Position numbers and translations under genes: made by a program
Assembly: GCA_019090365.1 (NCBI GenBank)
Contig: JAHRWC010000057.1
Coordinates: 1-15,497 of the forward strand
Direction: 5' to 3'
Length of the DNA: 15,497 nt
Source: Flavobacteriaceae bacterium
Lineage (GTDB): Bacteria; Bacteroidota; Bacteroidia; Flavobacteriales; Flavobacteriaceae
Shown: piece by piece, positions 1 to 9,900 of the stretch
Numbering within the stretch: the stretch's first letter is position 1
Layout: each line of letters opens with the position of its first letter
The notes under the pieces: model-generated
The model's input: the letters and a program-made list of their open reading frames with translations, nothing else
What the model was told of the DNA's origin: nothing
Databases searched by the model: none

Positions 1-2379
1 GATAAGATTACGGCGCGTGTTCGTAAATTGTGTTATGGGTTAAACGATTTAGTAGATCCGGTAAAGGTCGCCATGCGTGTGATAGAAGGGCTTTACGATG
101 GGGTAACAACTAGTGAGTTGGACAATTTAGCCGCAGAGGTTGCTGCCACTTTAACAACTTCCCATCCAGATTATGCACGACTAGCTGCGCGTATATCAGT
201 ATCAAATCTTCATAAAAACACAAAGAAAACTTTTTCTGAAGTAATGACCGATTTATATGAATATGTAAATCCTCGTACAGGAAAACCAGCTCCTCTTTTA
301 AGTGATGAAGTGTATAATGTAATTAAAGAAAATGCAGACGAATTAGATTCAACCATTATCTATAACCGTGATTTTGGATATGATTATTTCGGATTTAAAA
401 CACTAGAGCGTTCTTATTTATTAAAACTTAATGGCAATATTGTTGAACGTCCACAACATATGCTAATGAGAGTTTCTTTAGGAATTCATTTAGATGATTT
501 AGCTGCTGCAAAAGAAACCTATGAGTTGATGTCTAAAAAATTCTTTACACATGCAACTCCTACTTTATTTAATAGTGGTACTCCAAAACCTCAAATGTCT
601 TCATGCTTTCTTTTAACCATGAAAGATGATAGTATTGATGGTATTTATGATACGTTAAAGCAAACGGCAAAGATTTCTCAATCTGCTGGCGGAATAGGCC
701 TTTCTATTCATAATATTAGAGCGACTGGTTCTTATATTTCAGGTACAAACGGTACCTCTAACGGAATTGTTCCAATGCTTCAAGTGTATAATGATACTGC
801 ACGTTATGTTGATCAAGGTGGTGGAAAACGTAAAGGTTCTTTTGCTATTTACTTAGAACCATGGCATGCCGATATTTTTGAGTTTTTAGACCTTAAGAAA
901 AATCATGGTAAAGAAGAAATGCGTGCACGTGATCTTTTTTATGCAATGTGGATTCCAGATTTATTTATGAAACGCGTACAAGATGATGGAGAATGGACAC
1001 TAATGTGCCCTAATGAATGTCCTGGTCTTTACGACTCTCATAGTGAAGAATTTGAAAAAAAGTACTTAGAATTTGAAGCTTTAGATAAAGGAAGAAAAAC
1101 GATTAAAGCTCGTGTGCTTTGGGAAAAAATATTAGAATCTCAAATCGAGACAGGTACTCCTTATATGTTGTATAAAGATGCAGCAAACCGTAAGAGTAAC
1201 CAAAAGAATTTAGGAACAATTCGTTCTTCAAATCTTTGTACTGAAATTATGGAATACACTTCTCCAGGAGAAGTAGCAGTTTGTAATTTAGCATCGATCG
1301 CGCTTCCAATGTTTGTGAAAAATGGAGAGTTTGATCACAAGGAATTATTTAGAGTAACTAAACGTGTAACTAAAAACTTAAACAAAGTAATCGACAGAAA
1401 TTACTATCCTGTAATTGAAGCCGAATATTCAAATTTTAAGCATAGACCTATTGGTTTAGGAATTCAAGGATTAGCAGATGCATTTATTTTATTGCGCCTT
1501 CCTTTTACTTGTGATGAAGCTAAAAAACTGAACCAAGAAATCTTTGAAACGCTTTATTTTGCTGCTTTAACAGCTTCTATGGAAGAGGCGAAAGAAGATG
1601 GTCCTTATGAAACGTATAAAGGCTCGCCTATTTCTGAAGGAGAATTCCAACACAATATGTGGGGAATTAAAGATGAAGAATTAAGTGGTCGTTGGGACTG
1701 GGCTAAACTTAGAAAAAGTATCAAGAAAAATGGAGTTCGTAATTCGTTATTAGTTGCGCCAATGCCAACTGCTTCTACTTCACAAATTCTAGGAAACAAC
1801 GAAGCTTTTGAACCTTATACTTCTAATATTTATACCCGTAGAGTTCTTTCAGGAGAATTTATTGTAGTAAACAAACACTTATTAGAAGACTTAGTAGAAT
1901 TAAACCTTTGGAACGATGATTTAAAAGAAGAAATTATGCGTGCAAATGGTTCGATTCAGGGTGTAGAGAATATTCCTCAAGATTTAAAAGAATTATACAA
2001 AACAGTTTGGGAATTAAGTATGAAAGACATAATTGATATGTCTAGACATCGTGGTTATTTTATTGACCAATCTCAATCACTTAACCTTTTTATGGAAAAT
2101 GCAAACATGGCAAAGCTTACTTCAATGCACTTTTATGCATGGAAAAGCGGCTTAAAAACTGGAATGTACTATTTACGTACAAAGAGTGCTGTTGATGCAA
2201 TTAAATTTACTCTTAAGAAAGAAGTTAAGAAAGAACCTGTTACTGCAGTTGCTGAAACTAAAGTAGAAGCTACCTCAGCTGTTTCAAACAAACCAATGAC
2301 TCCACAAGAATTACGTGAGTTACTTACGAAGTCTCAAAATGGTGAGCCAGATGATGATTGTTTAATGTGTGGGTCTTAA
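1..2379 (+). CDS. nrdA: Ribonucleoside-diphosphate reductase, large (alpha) subunit, class Ia; 5' end outside the window
   Basis: This enzyme reduces ribonucleoside diphosphates to deoxyribonucleotides in the cytoplasm, using a radical supplied by the small subunit NrdB. The reading frame is open from base 1 ([16 protein letters not shown]), a typical part of the N-terminal ATP-cone, so the true start lies a few codons upstream and the TTG at base 28 is not the start. Counting codons from base 1, the visible catalytic residues are: the redox cysteine in SSCFLL (codon 202); the NLCTEI active-site motif with Asn411, thiyl Cys413 and Glu415; the partner cysteine in VCNLAS (428); the PMPTASTSQ loop; and the radical-transfer tyrosine pair in GMYYLRT (723-724). 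The tail ends in the re-reducing pair CLMC (787 and 790), two residues before the stop. A low-complexity Lys/Glu/Ala/Val linker precedes that tail. No intein or frameshift is seen. nrdB is not in the window and may lie upstream. Confidence 0.97.
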   Translation, partial: DKITARVRKLCYGLNDLVDPVKVAMRVIEGLYDGVTTSELDNLAAEVAATLTTSHPDYARLAARISVSNLHKNTKKTFSEVMTDLYEYVNPRTGKPAPLLSDEVYNVIKENADELDSTIIYNRDFGYDYFGFKTLERSYLLKLNGNIVERPQHMLMRVSLGIHLDDLAAAKETYELMSKKFFTHATPTLFNSGTPKPQMSSCFLLTMKDDSIDGIYDTLKQTAKISQSAGGIGLSIHNIRATGSYISGTNGTSNGIVPMLQVYNDTARYVDQGGGKRKGSFAIYLEPWHADIFEFLDLKKNHGKEEMRARDLFYAMWIPDLFMKRVQDDGEWTLMCPNECPGLYDSHSEEFEKKYLEFEALDKGRKTIKARVLWEKILESQIETGTPYMLYKDAANRKSNQKNLGTIRSSNLCTEIMEYTSPGEVAVCNLASIALPMFVKNGEFDHKELFRVTKRVTKNLNKVIDRNYYPVIEAEYSNFKHRPIGLGIQGLADAFILLRLPFTCDEAKKLNQEIFETLYFAALTASMEEAKEDGPYETYKGSPISEGEFQHNMWGIKDEELSGRWDWAKLRKSIKKNGVRNSLLVAPMPTASTSQILGNNEAFEPYTSNIYTRRVLSGEFIVVNKHLLEDLVELNLWNDDLKEEIMRANGSIQGVENIPQDLKELYKTVWELSMKDIIDMSRHRGYFIDQSQSLNLFMENANMAKLTSMHFYAWKSGLKTGMYYLRTKSAVDAIKFTLKKEVKKEPVTAVAETKVEATSAVSNKPMTPQELRELLTKSQNGEPDDDCLMCGS

Positions 2380-2398
2380 TTTAAAGTGTTATTATATT

Positions 2399-2433
2399 AA
2401 AAAAAGGGATCGTTTTTTAACGATCCCTTTTTT
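2399..2433. terminator. Rho-independent terminator, probably bidirectional, between nrdA and the Kelch gene
   Basis: A perfect hairpin with core AAGGGATCGTT / AACGATCCCTT and a four-base T loop is flanked by an A-run on the left and a T-run on the right. It starts about 20 bp after the nrdA stop and lies about 30 bp past the end of the convergent Kelch gene, so it can serve both strands. Confidence 0.9.
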
Positions 2434-2464
2434 GTTTCAGAAATTTAAAAATGAAATTCTATTA

Positions 2465-3439
2465 TTAATTAGAAGTTAATGTTGTTCTCCAAAGCTCTTT
2501 AGATCGATCAATATTTTCATCCAATCCATTACAAACAAATACTTCATTATTGATTTTAAATATCGCTGTTCCACGTATCTTACCATATGCTGGAGCTTCT
2601 AATTCTGTCCAACTATCATCTATACTATTATACCTCCAAAATTCATTTATAGTCTCAGCTTGACTATTACTTCCAGTGCATACAAACCCATTATCTAAAT
2701 ATGAAAATCCTACTGCATAAGAACGAATAGATCCAGGAAATGATTCCATTTCAGTCCAAGTATCAGACGCAGGATCATATTTCCAAACATCATTATACGA
2801 ACTTCCGTCCATATTTATTCCAGCACCAATAAATCCAAAACCATCAATAGAAAATGTAAAAGATTCGTGCCTTGCATTAAATGGAAGATCTGCTTTCTGT
2901 ACCCAACTATCACTTGGAATGTCATAAGCCCAAACTTCATTAAAACTTACATTAGTTCTGCCTCCTATTATATATGCTGTATTATTTAATTTGAAAGACA
3001 TTGATGAGAATCGTCCCTCGGCAGGTAATGGAGCATGATTGGTCCAAGTATTGGATGCCGAATTATAGCTTTGTAATTCGTTTGTATACATATCTGCTCC
3101 TGTTTTACCTCCAAAAATATAAGCATCATTTCCTGTTGTAAAAGAAGAACAATATTGTCTAGCAACACCGTTAATATCTGCTATTTGATTCCAACTATTT
3201 GAATCTGGATTGTACTTATAAAAATCTGTGTGATATCCACCTGTCTTTCCCGTACCCACATAACCCTCGCCGTTTATGGTAAAACCGACAGAATCATCTC
3301 TTTCAAGTCCTGGAAAATCACTCATCCTTTCCCAAGGCGAAGCTATGACCTCAATCATTTCTATTATTTCGGTATCATCATCAAATTTACAAGAAATTAA
3401 TAGTAAAGGGATCAATAAAATTAAGAGTAGTTTTTTCAT
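2465..3439 (-). CDS. Kelch-repeat beta-propeller lipoprotein
   Basis: A 324-residue predicted lipoprotein. Its hydrophobic signal runs into LLLISC (lipid-anchor Cys17), followed by an acidic stretch (KFDDDTE). The rest is a string of Kelch-type repeats. Tryptophans at about 36, 83, 132, 179, 228 and 277 are spaced 47-49 residues apart, each after a 'YN/YD..S(N/D)' turn and before a PLP..R or similar turn, with glycine pairs such as FGGKTG and IIGGRTN between them. This fits a six-bladed propeller closed between the N-terminal W36 strand and the final ELWRTTL strand. Propellers of this kind usually bind proteins or glycans, but no catalytic residues or ligand can be read here. It lies 39 bp downstream of the secreted DUF6503-like gene on the same strand, which suggests co-transcription. 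Confidence 0.88.
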   Translation of the reverse strand: MKKLLLILLIPLLLISCKFDDDTEIIEMIEVIASPWERMSDFPGLERDDSVGFTINGEGYVGTGKTGGYHTDFYKYNPDSNSWNQIADINGVARQYCSSFTTGNDAYIFGGKTGADMYTNELQSYNSASNTWTNHAPLPAEGRFSSMSFKLNNTAYIIGGRTNVSFNEVWAYDIPSDSWVQKADLPFNARHESFTFSIDGFGFIGAGINMDGSSYNDVWKYDPASDTWTEMESFPGSIRSYAVGFSYLDNGFVCTGSNSQAETINEFWRYNSIDDSWTELEAPAYGKIRGTAIFKINNEVFVCNGLDENIDRSKELWRTTLTSN

Positions 3440-3478
3440 GGTTTGGTTTAATTTAAAAACGTGAATTACTTATGAATA

Positions 3479-4183
3479 TTACTTTAATGTATCTGTTCCC
3501 AAATATCCATCATCTGTATTATAATACCATTTTCTGATTTTTGGCATTTTTATACCCTGAATAATTTCTTCTTCTGAAAGCAAAATATATTCTCCATCGT
3601 TTTTACTTTCATCATGAAAAAATTGATACACTTCCATTGCAAAAGTTTTAGGATTAAAATAAAAATACCAAATGTCTCCACCCACAGTTTTATCATAGGT
3701 TACTTTTAACACCAAATATTCTTTCCCTTTAAAAGATTTTCGCTCTACGTTTTCATGAATTATAGTACCCGCATCTTTCAACTTCATTGGCAAACCATAT
3801 AAATAGGTGTAATAGTTTTTATACATAGAGGCTCGTTCACAATTTAAACCATATTCTTTTACCTGTGCTTCAGAAAAATCCTTTGTTCCACAAAAAACAA
3901 TACTACAACTTCCTTTATCCAACGTAAACTCTGTTGTTAATGTATCTTTTATCGCTTTCGAGTAAAAATATTCTTCAGGTAAATTAATTTTAATCTCAGT
4001 GGTTCTTTTTGAACTTTTTGGAGATTCCATTTCAACATTGAATGCAGCATTAAAAGTATCCCAGTTATTTTGTGGATCGTGATATGCAATAGCTTTGGCA
4101 AGTAACTCTTCACCAGTTAAATTTTGTCCGAAAACAAAAGCGTTAGTTATTAATAGGAATAAAATGATAAAATAATTCTTCAT
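3479..4183 (-). CDS. Secreted protein resembling the Bacteroidota DUF6503 family (LolA-like fold suspected)
   Basis: A 234-residue protein with a signal peptide (hydrophobic MKNYFIILFLLITNAFVFG, cleavage near Gln20). The mature N-terminus 'ELLAKAIAYHDPQNNWDTF' and the central NYYTYLYGLPMKLKDAG segment (about 123-139) resemble, from memory, a Bacteroidota family of unknown function named DUF6503. Alternating beta strands such as VERKSFKGKEYLVLKVTY and IWYFYFNPKTFAMEVYQF, with a closing GIKMPKIRKWYY, recall LolA/LolB-like half-barrels that bind lipid; this is inference from pattern. Three cysteines (93, 98, 115) could form a disulfide in the periplasm. It is the first gene of a likely two-gene minus-strand unit with the Kelch lipoprotein and is divergent from the esterase-like gene. 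The function is unknown. Confidence 0.8.
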   Translation of the reverse strand: MKNYFIILFLLITNAFVFGQNLTGEELLAKAIAYHDPQNNWDTFNAAFNVEMESPKSSKRTTEIKINLPEEYFYSKAIKDTLTTEFTLDKGSCSIVFCGTKDFSEAQVKEYGLNCERASMYKNYYTYLYGLPMKLKDAGTIIHENVERKSFKGKEYLVLKVTYDKTVGGDIWYFYFNPKTFAMEVYQFFHDESKNDGEYILLSEEEIIQGIKMPKIRKWYYNTDDGYLGTDTLK

Positions 4184-4307
4184 AAATACAGTTTTATTAC
4201 TTCGAAGTTATATAATATTTGTTTCAATTATATTCTGAAAGCTTTTTTTATTCATAAAATATTTCATTTATAAATTTTAGTATCTTTCGTCAACCAAATA
4301 TCTAAAC

Positions 4308-5456
4308 ATGAAGAAAATCCTATTAGTTACACTTTGCCTATTTACTAGTCTTTTTTGCTCTGCTCAAATTATTTACGAAGAATTTTATTCAACCAAATTA
4401 GATGAAACTAGAAAGTTGAAAATTCAATTGCCAAGAAATTATGAAGCAAATTCAGAAAAAGTATATCCAATTGTCATCGTACTTGACGCAGATTATCTTT
4501 TCGAGCCTGTTGCTGGAAATGTAGATTATTTTAGTTATTGGGAAGACATGCCTGAATCTATCGTAGTTGGAGTCATGCAAGGAGATAAAAGATATGATGA
4601 TTGCAACTACGACGACACAAATTTTTTACCTTCAGATAAAGGAGTAGATTTCTTTGAGTTTATTGGTTTAGAATTGGTTCCTTTTGTTGATGAAAATTAC
4701 CGAACAGCTAAATTTATCATTGGAGTAGGACATGATTTTACCGCAAATTTTTTAAATTATTACTTGTTTAAAGATCCACCATTATTTAATGGCTACATTA
4801 ATTTGAGTCCAGATTTAGCGCCGTTAATGGACGAAAGGCTTCCTGAAAGAATTCCTTCTATCGAAACGAAAGTGTATTATTATATGGCTACAGGAACTGA
4901 TGATATTCAAGATTTAATGGAAAATGCAGAGGCATTAAATAAATCTTTGGTTGGATTAAAAAGTAAAAAATTCGAATATTTTTATGATAATTTTGATGGA
5001 GCAACACATTATTCATTAGCAGGAAGAGGTATCCCAAATGCCTTAGAGAAAATATTTTCTGTATATCGACCTATAAGTAAAAAGGAGTTCAAAGATGTTA
5101 TTATGAAATTAGAGACGCCAATTCATTTATACTTAACAGAAAAATACCAAACTATTGAAGATCTTTTTGGTTTAACTAATCCTATTAGAGTTAATGATTT
5201 CATAGCAACAGCAACTGCTGCAGAAAAGAAAAAGCAATGGGAATCTTTAAGAGAAATTGCAACCTTAGCAAAAAAACAATACCCAGATACTGCTTTAGGG
5301 TTTTACTATTTAGGGCGTTATTATGAGGAAACTGGAGAGCCTAAAAAAGCAATGAGAACTTATCAAGGTGCTTATGACAAAGAGGAAGTTGAATTTATAA
5401 CGACCGACATGTTATTAGACAAAGCTGATAAAATAAAAGAAGATTTTGGTTATTAA
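4308..5456 (+). CDS. Secreted esterase-family alpha/beta-hydrolase-fold protein with substituted nucleophile and C-terminal TPR-like tail
   Basis: A 382-residue protein with a signal peptide (MKKILLVTLCLFTSLFCSA, cleavage near residue 20). Residues about 20-260 follow the esterase D / IroE pattern: KLKIQLPRNYEANSEKVYPIVIVLDADYLF, the VVGVMQGDKRYDDCNY strand-loop, a FFEFIGLELVPFVDENYRT helix, and then the nucleophile elbow. The elbow reads GVGHDFTANF, so Asp143 stands where family enzymes have Ser in GHSxGG. The C-terminal histidine motif is kept (GATHYSLAGRGIPNAL). Residues about 305-380 are helical and include a TPR-like unit (ALGFYYLGRYYEETGEPKKAMRTYQGAY). Loss of the serine suggests either a non-hydrolytic protein or a different mechanism. 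A possible -7 element TATCTTTC lies at 4281-4288. The gene is monocistronic by layout and divergent from the DUF6503-like gene. Confidence 0.87.
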   Translation: MKKILLVTLCLFTSLFCSAQIIYEEFYSTKLDETRKLKIQLPRNYEANSEKVYPIVIVLDADYLFEPVAGNVDYFSYWEDMPESIVVGVMQGDKRYDDCNYDDTNFLPSDKGVDFFEFIGLELVPFVDENYRTAKFIIGVGHDFTANFLNYYLFKDPPLFNGYINLSPDLAPLMDERLPERIPSIETKVYYYMATGTDDIQDLMENAEALNKSLVGLKSKKFEYFYDNFDGATHYSLAGRGIPNALEKIFSVYRPISKKEFKDVIMKLETPIHLYLTEKYQTIEDLFGLTNPIRVNDFIATATAAEKKKQWESLREIATLAKKQYPDTALGFYYLGRYYEETGEPKKAMRTYQGAYDKEEVEFITTDMLLDKADKIKEDFGY

Positions 5457-5753
5457 ATTTATTCTGTTTCTGTTTTTGAATCCCACGTTGGAAAAAACCA
5501 AAGCAGAATTTGCAGCATAATTTTAATCATAATAGTTTAGTTGTTAGTGATTTTTAAATGTAATTGATTTTATAGCACATATAAAAATATTTTAGCTTAA
5601 AGGTTTTATTTTTACGATATGTTGCTCTTTACTATTTTTAAATCATTAGTTTTGAGCAACTAATTAACATTAAAATATTTACGTAGTTATACGTATTTCA
5701 TATAATTATCGTATATTTTATTTTTATAACTAACATAAACAAAGAACATTAAC
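5457..5753. other. AT-rich intergenic spacer with a short inverted repeat
   Basis: No convincing gene is seen. A 23-codon minus-strand ORF (5459-5530, starting MIKIMLQILLWFFP) is too short and lacks a ribosome-binding signal. The arms GTTGCTC (5621-5627) and GAGCAAC (5654-5660) form an inverted repeat with a nested ACTA/TAGT pairing. A weak -7-like TATATTTT lies at 5712-5719, upstream of the lipoprotein gene. No strong terminator is visible after the esterase-like gene. Confidence 0.5.
5621..5660. repeat. Inverted repeat GTTGCTC...GAGCAAC upstream of a lipoprotein gene
   Basis: Two exact 7-bp arms are separated by 26 bp. Inside them ACTA (5631-5634) can pair with TAGT, giving a stem with an internal loop. 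It lies about 95 bp before the lipoprotein start. It could be an operator or an RNA hairpin, but a chance occurrence in AT-rich DNA is possible. Confidence 0.35.
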
Positions 5754-6674
5754 ATGAAAAATATTATAATTTTATTTGCTTTCATCTTCATTTTCACTAG
5801 TTGTGAAAAGGAGAAAGACACTATTTCTGAAACAAATACCGCAGATTTAGTTTCAACTATTTACAATCAAGATGCTGAAGCTGAATTCGACGACAACAAT
5901 GTAGAAGGCCTTTATCGAGGAATCTTTTCAACACATGATTTATCTATGAAAGGAGAAATTGTTTTAGATTTAGGAAATTCTAAAAAAGTTCAAGCTGCTA
6001 TAAATTTAATTCGTGGTGGTGACCCTATCCTTTTAAAAGGACAAAAAGACAAAACGAAAAGGGATAAATATATTTTCGATTCTGAAAGAGGAACATTTAC
6101 TATTACAGTTGATCCTGATGGAAGAATACGTTTAGATAATTTTACTTTCGATGATAAAGATGCATATATCGTAGCATACAAAGAGACTTCATTAGCACCT
6201 GTTTCTTTTTCTTATGGTAATTATACTGATGATGGAGATCCTTCAAAAAATGGAAACTGGGATGTTATGAACGATGGAGCAACTTATATGTCACCACCTG
6301 AACATTCAACGATACCTACTCCTTTATCAATTCTCGAACAAGTTGTAATCTCTCGAAATGGAGGTATAGCAATCAGTTCAGATGGACCTCCTTATAATGA
6401 TAGTTTTGTAGAGCCTTGTTTTTATAATGATACATTCCAACATGGGTATTATTTTATAACAGTAGCAGGAACTTATAAAGAACTTATAGCATACAATCAA
6501 ACCTCAACGTTTCAAGGTAATGTAGCAACTTGGTCACTAGCTTATTATCTATTTAATGGATCTCTTACATATGATACTCCGACTTGTGGTTTATCTGATG
6601 CAGCTGGATATGGTAGCTGGTCATGGAATGGTAGATCAGGAAGAATAAAAGTAGAACGTTTAGGACCTCTTTAA
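5754..6674 (+). CDS. Lipoprotein of unknown function
   Basis: A 306-residue predicted lipoprotein. The signal MKNIIILFAFIFIFTSC places the lipid-anchored cysteine at residue 17, followed by a charged, probably disordered linker. Residues about 50-140 (GLYRGIFSTHDLSMKGEIVLDL to TFDDKDAYIVAY) look like a small all-beta domain; the motif 'GTFTITVDPDGRIRLDNF' is strand-turn-strand. Residues about 150-300 are rich in Tyr, Gly, Asn and Ser, with two cysteines (PCFYND and PTCGLS) that may pair in the periplasm, and end in GSWSWNGRSGRIKVERLG. I do not recognise the family. The gene stands alone between the 5457-5753 spacer and its own terminator, so nothing nearby indicates its role. The start is supported by the signal peptide beginning immediately at the ATG. 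Confidence 0.85.
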   Translation: MKNIIILFAFIFIFTSCEKEKDTISETNTADLVSTIYNQDAEAEFDDNNVEGLYRGIFSTHDLSMKGEIVLDLGNSKKVQAAINLIRGGDPILLKGQKDKTKRDKYIFDSERGTFTITVDPDGRIRLDNFTFDDKDAYIVAYKETSLAPVSFSYGNYTDDGDPSKNGNWDVMNDGATYMSPPEHSTIPTPLSILEQVVISRNGGIAISSDGPPYNDSFVEPCFYNDTFQHGYYFITVAGTYKELIAYNQTSTFQGNVATWSLAYYLFNGSLTYDTPTCGLSDAAGYGSWSWNGRSGRIKVERLGPL

Positions 6675-6701
6675 AATAACGTTAATAAAATATTATAAAT
6701 G

Positions 6702-6734
6702 AATCCCAAACTTTAATAAGTTTGGGATTTTTTA
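6702..6734 (+). terminator. Rho-independent terminator of the lipoprotein gene
   Basis: A perfect 12-bp stem AATCCCAAACTT / AAGTTTGGGATT with loop TAAT is followed directly by a T-run. It begins 28 bp after the stop codon at 6672-6674. Confidence 0.92.
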
Positions 6735-6928
6735 TACGTGCTATTTATTAAATACATTGCTCTTTAACATCAATTAAGATGATTCTCAATACATCTAATA
6801 TTAATGTATAACACACTATGTACATTTTCAATATAAAACTACCCAGACGTATTAGTTTTTTTTTACTTTATAGCGTTACTATTTTAAAGTCTAGTTTTCA
6901 TTGTTTTAATTAATAAGCAGTGATAAAA
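6735..6928. other. Non-coding AT-rich stretch between two terminators
   Basis: Between the terminators of two convergent genes I see no open frame, repeat or RNA-like structure worth naming. It is probably transcriptionally silent spacer. Confidence 0.5.
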
Positions 6929-6963
6929 AAAAACCTCTCAATATTTTATATTGAGAGGTTTTT
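6929..6963 (-). terminator. Terminator of the giant T9SS-cargo gene (perfect hairpin, minus-strand orientation)
   Basis: A 16-bp perfect stem with core AACCTCTCAATAT / ATATTGAGAGGTT closes on a three-base loop. On the minus strand it is followed by a long uninterrupted U-tract, from the A-run at 6925-6933. It starts about 20 bp beyond the stop of the minus-strand gene. It could also act on plus-strand read-through. Confidence 0.92.
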
Positions 6964-6982
6964 AAATAGAATACTTTTCTTG

Positions 6983-9900
6983 CTATTCCTTAATAATCTG
7001 TTTGGTTATTGTTCCCTTAGACCCTTCAATTACCATCATATAATTGGCAGAAGCTAAATTAGATATATCAATAGCATTTGTGTTGTTCCCCATTGTGGTT
7101 AAATCTATCGACATCATTTCTCTTCCCAGTAAATCATATATAATTGCCTTTGTTAATTCTACTGATTGTGGGTTTGCAATATATATTTCAGATACTGCAG
7201 GATTTGGATACACACTAATTGTTTCAAGAGAATTACTTGAAACATCTAATATACCTGGTTCTTTAAATTTCAACACAAATCGCTCTGTATACATTTCTGC
7301 ATTACTTGTAAATACATAATTTTCTTCTGAAAGGTTTGTATATACATTTAATAATTTATCATGAAGATAAACAATAGCGTTACTAATACCATCTCCCTCT
7401 ACTTGTCTAATTGATATAGTATAGTTTTGCATCTCTTCTACCATCGTTGAGAATCCTAAAGCTACCTCTTGCTCTTCATTAAAAGCAGTTCTTCCTTGAA
7501 TACAAAGTTGTTCTTCAGAATCTAAAATAGAGAATAATGAAATAGGTGAGTCAAACCTTAAGGCATCATAATAACCTTCAAAGCTATCTGTAGCACCTTC
7601 TGTAAATGCTACCAACATATTACTAGAAAGACTATAAGTATCATTTTTAAGGTCTAACCAAATTCGTTGACGGTCATCTGTATTTATATTTCTATAATCT
7701 GTATTAGGGCCTGTAACACGCATCGCATTAGTAAAGGTAACAGTACCTGCTCCTAATGCTTTCACACCAAATCCTTGACCTGAAGCCATAAATTGCGTTG
7801 GGATTCCACCTCCATTCGGAGCTTCTATTCCACCTGACCCTTGATTGTAAGCAGAAATATCACCAATATTAAAGTTTAACTGGTTAAAACCAGGAAAATC
7901 TTGAGTGGGAGCAGTAAGATGTTGCCAATAATATACAGCATCAAGTAAAGCATTTCCTCCTAAGAATAAATCAACATCGATTGCAGATGCATATGGATTT
8001 CCTAACATATTAGGACTATCTAATCTAGATGTATTGAAAAGTAAATTGTAATCAATATCTCCAGAGTTTAAAGTCCCTGCTGTATAATCAAGTAAAAATG
8101 ATCCTCCTACTGGTGGGAAACCTGGGGCTTGTGGTTTTACTAAATATCCTTCACCATCTACTAAAGCACCAGAATGAACTGCCCAGTTATTGTTATTATC
8201 ATCAACAAAATTTTCCAATCCTGAGCCTACAGCCCCGTTAGGAATAAAGTTTCCAGTGATATGATTTAAAACTTGTCGTCCTCCACCATACACACCTTCA
8301 CGTGTTTCGTCTGTCATTGGGTTTCCTAAAATCATAAATCCTTTAGGTCCCAGAACTGGTGTTTGTTTCTGAACACTTATACTACCATTATTGTTAGTTA
8401 CTGCATCATCTTCAATTTGTACTACTGATCCCTGATGTGCAACATTTAAGGTTCCATTTACTGTAATATCGTTTGTAACTTGAAGATAATCTCCATCATC
8501 TATAGTTAAGATACCATCTACTTGACAAGCACATGCATCGATACTTATTCCTGCTGTATTTAAATTGTCTGTCACTAACGCTAATGAACCTAAATTAGGC
8601 AATCCATTATTCCAACCACCGGCAACATATTCGGTAGCTGTTCCATCCACAGTTACAATTGCATCACAACTATCAATATTACCAGCTAAATCAAAAACAT
8701 ATAGAGTTTCAGTAATATCTCCAATATCTTCACAAGTGTATAGTTTAGGTGCTTCCGCAATAATAGGCATGTCAACAGAAAGTGTATAATCTGCTAGTGT
8801 ACCTGGCGTGCCATCAAAAACATTTACATAATAGGTTTTCCCTGCTAGAAAAGAATAAGCTGCTGACCCAACATTCACTGAACCATCTGGATTGAAAGAA
8901 GTAAAGTCTATAAATTCTGGTCGATCTGAAAACAAACCACTGTTATGAATAGGCTCACTATCAAAAAACATTAATACCAGTACACTACCTGCAGAATTAT
9001 GTTCAGCACTAAAAGTATAATCACCACTCACAGGTACTGTAAACGCATATTCTTCATATGAGTAAAAACCAGTCCCTGTACCAACAAACTCATCTGTTGG
9101 GCTGCTCCCAGTTGTACTATCTACTATTTCATTTGTTTCTAAACCTAAATGAAACCTTGATGCATTATCTGTAGATCCTCCGTCAATATCGGTTGGTAAA
9201 ACAATCGCTTCTCCATTAACATCTAGCGTAGTTGCAAATGGCATACAAACGGCTATAGGCGCTACAACATCTTCACAAAATTTAAAGTTATCTAAGCCAA
9301 TATAAGTAAAAGATCCTCCTATTTCTATTTCAACTTCGTCTACATCGATATTACTATAATCGGCTGCTCCATCTGTTGCAAAATCTAAACTAAAGAAACC
9401 TTGATTAACAGTATGCGAAGTTGGGAATCCACTTGATTTTAAAATGGTATATAGGGTAACACCTGCCAATTTTCCGCGTATTGTAATGGTTCCATCATCT
9501 GTAGGATTAGCTCCATCCACTTCCGAAGAAAGATAAAGTTCCATGCTATTCATAAAAATTAAAGATGGATTGGTAATTGTAATATTATATACTTTACCTG
9601 TTCCTTGATCTGTGGTATTACTTAAGAATCTATCTGAACCTCCACCAGCTCCACCAAGTAATTCCTCTACACTAAAATTTGTTGTCGATCCAGTACTAAA
9701 TGGAATTCCTCCTCTAGTAAATGTGTTGTCAAATACAGCAGAAGATTCAAAAGTTTCAACATCACAAGGTGAAACAATATGTACTTCTCCATCAGTAAAA
9801 GGATCTGGTGGTGAATTTGCTGCATCATCTTCAATATCAGTTCCGGCATTTAAATCTATTCGAATACTTCCTTCTCCAGAAATACCATCCACATCAATAA

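Noticed and set aside
28..30. TTG at base 28 as the nrdA start codon
   Set aside because: The frame is open and encodes conserved ATP-cone sequence (DKITARVRK) upstream to base 1, so the gene simply enters from the left edge.
5459..5530. Minus-strand 23-codon ORF beginning MIKIMLQILLWFFP
   Set aside because: It is very short, has no ribosome-binding signal or promoter, and a hydrophobic peptide of this size is expected by chance in AT-rich DNA.
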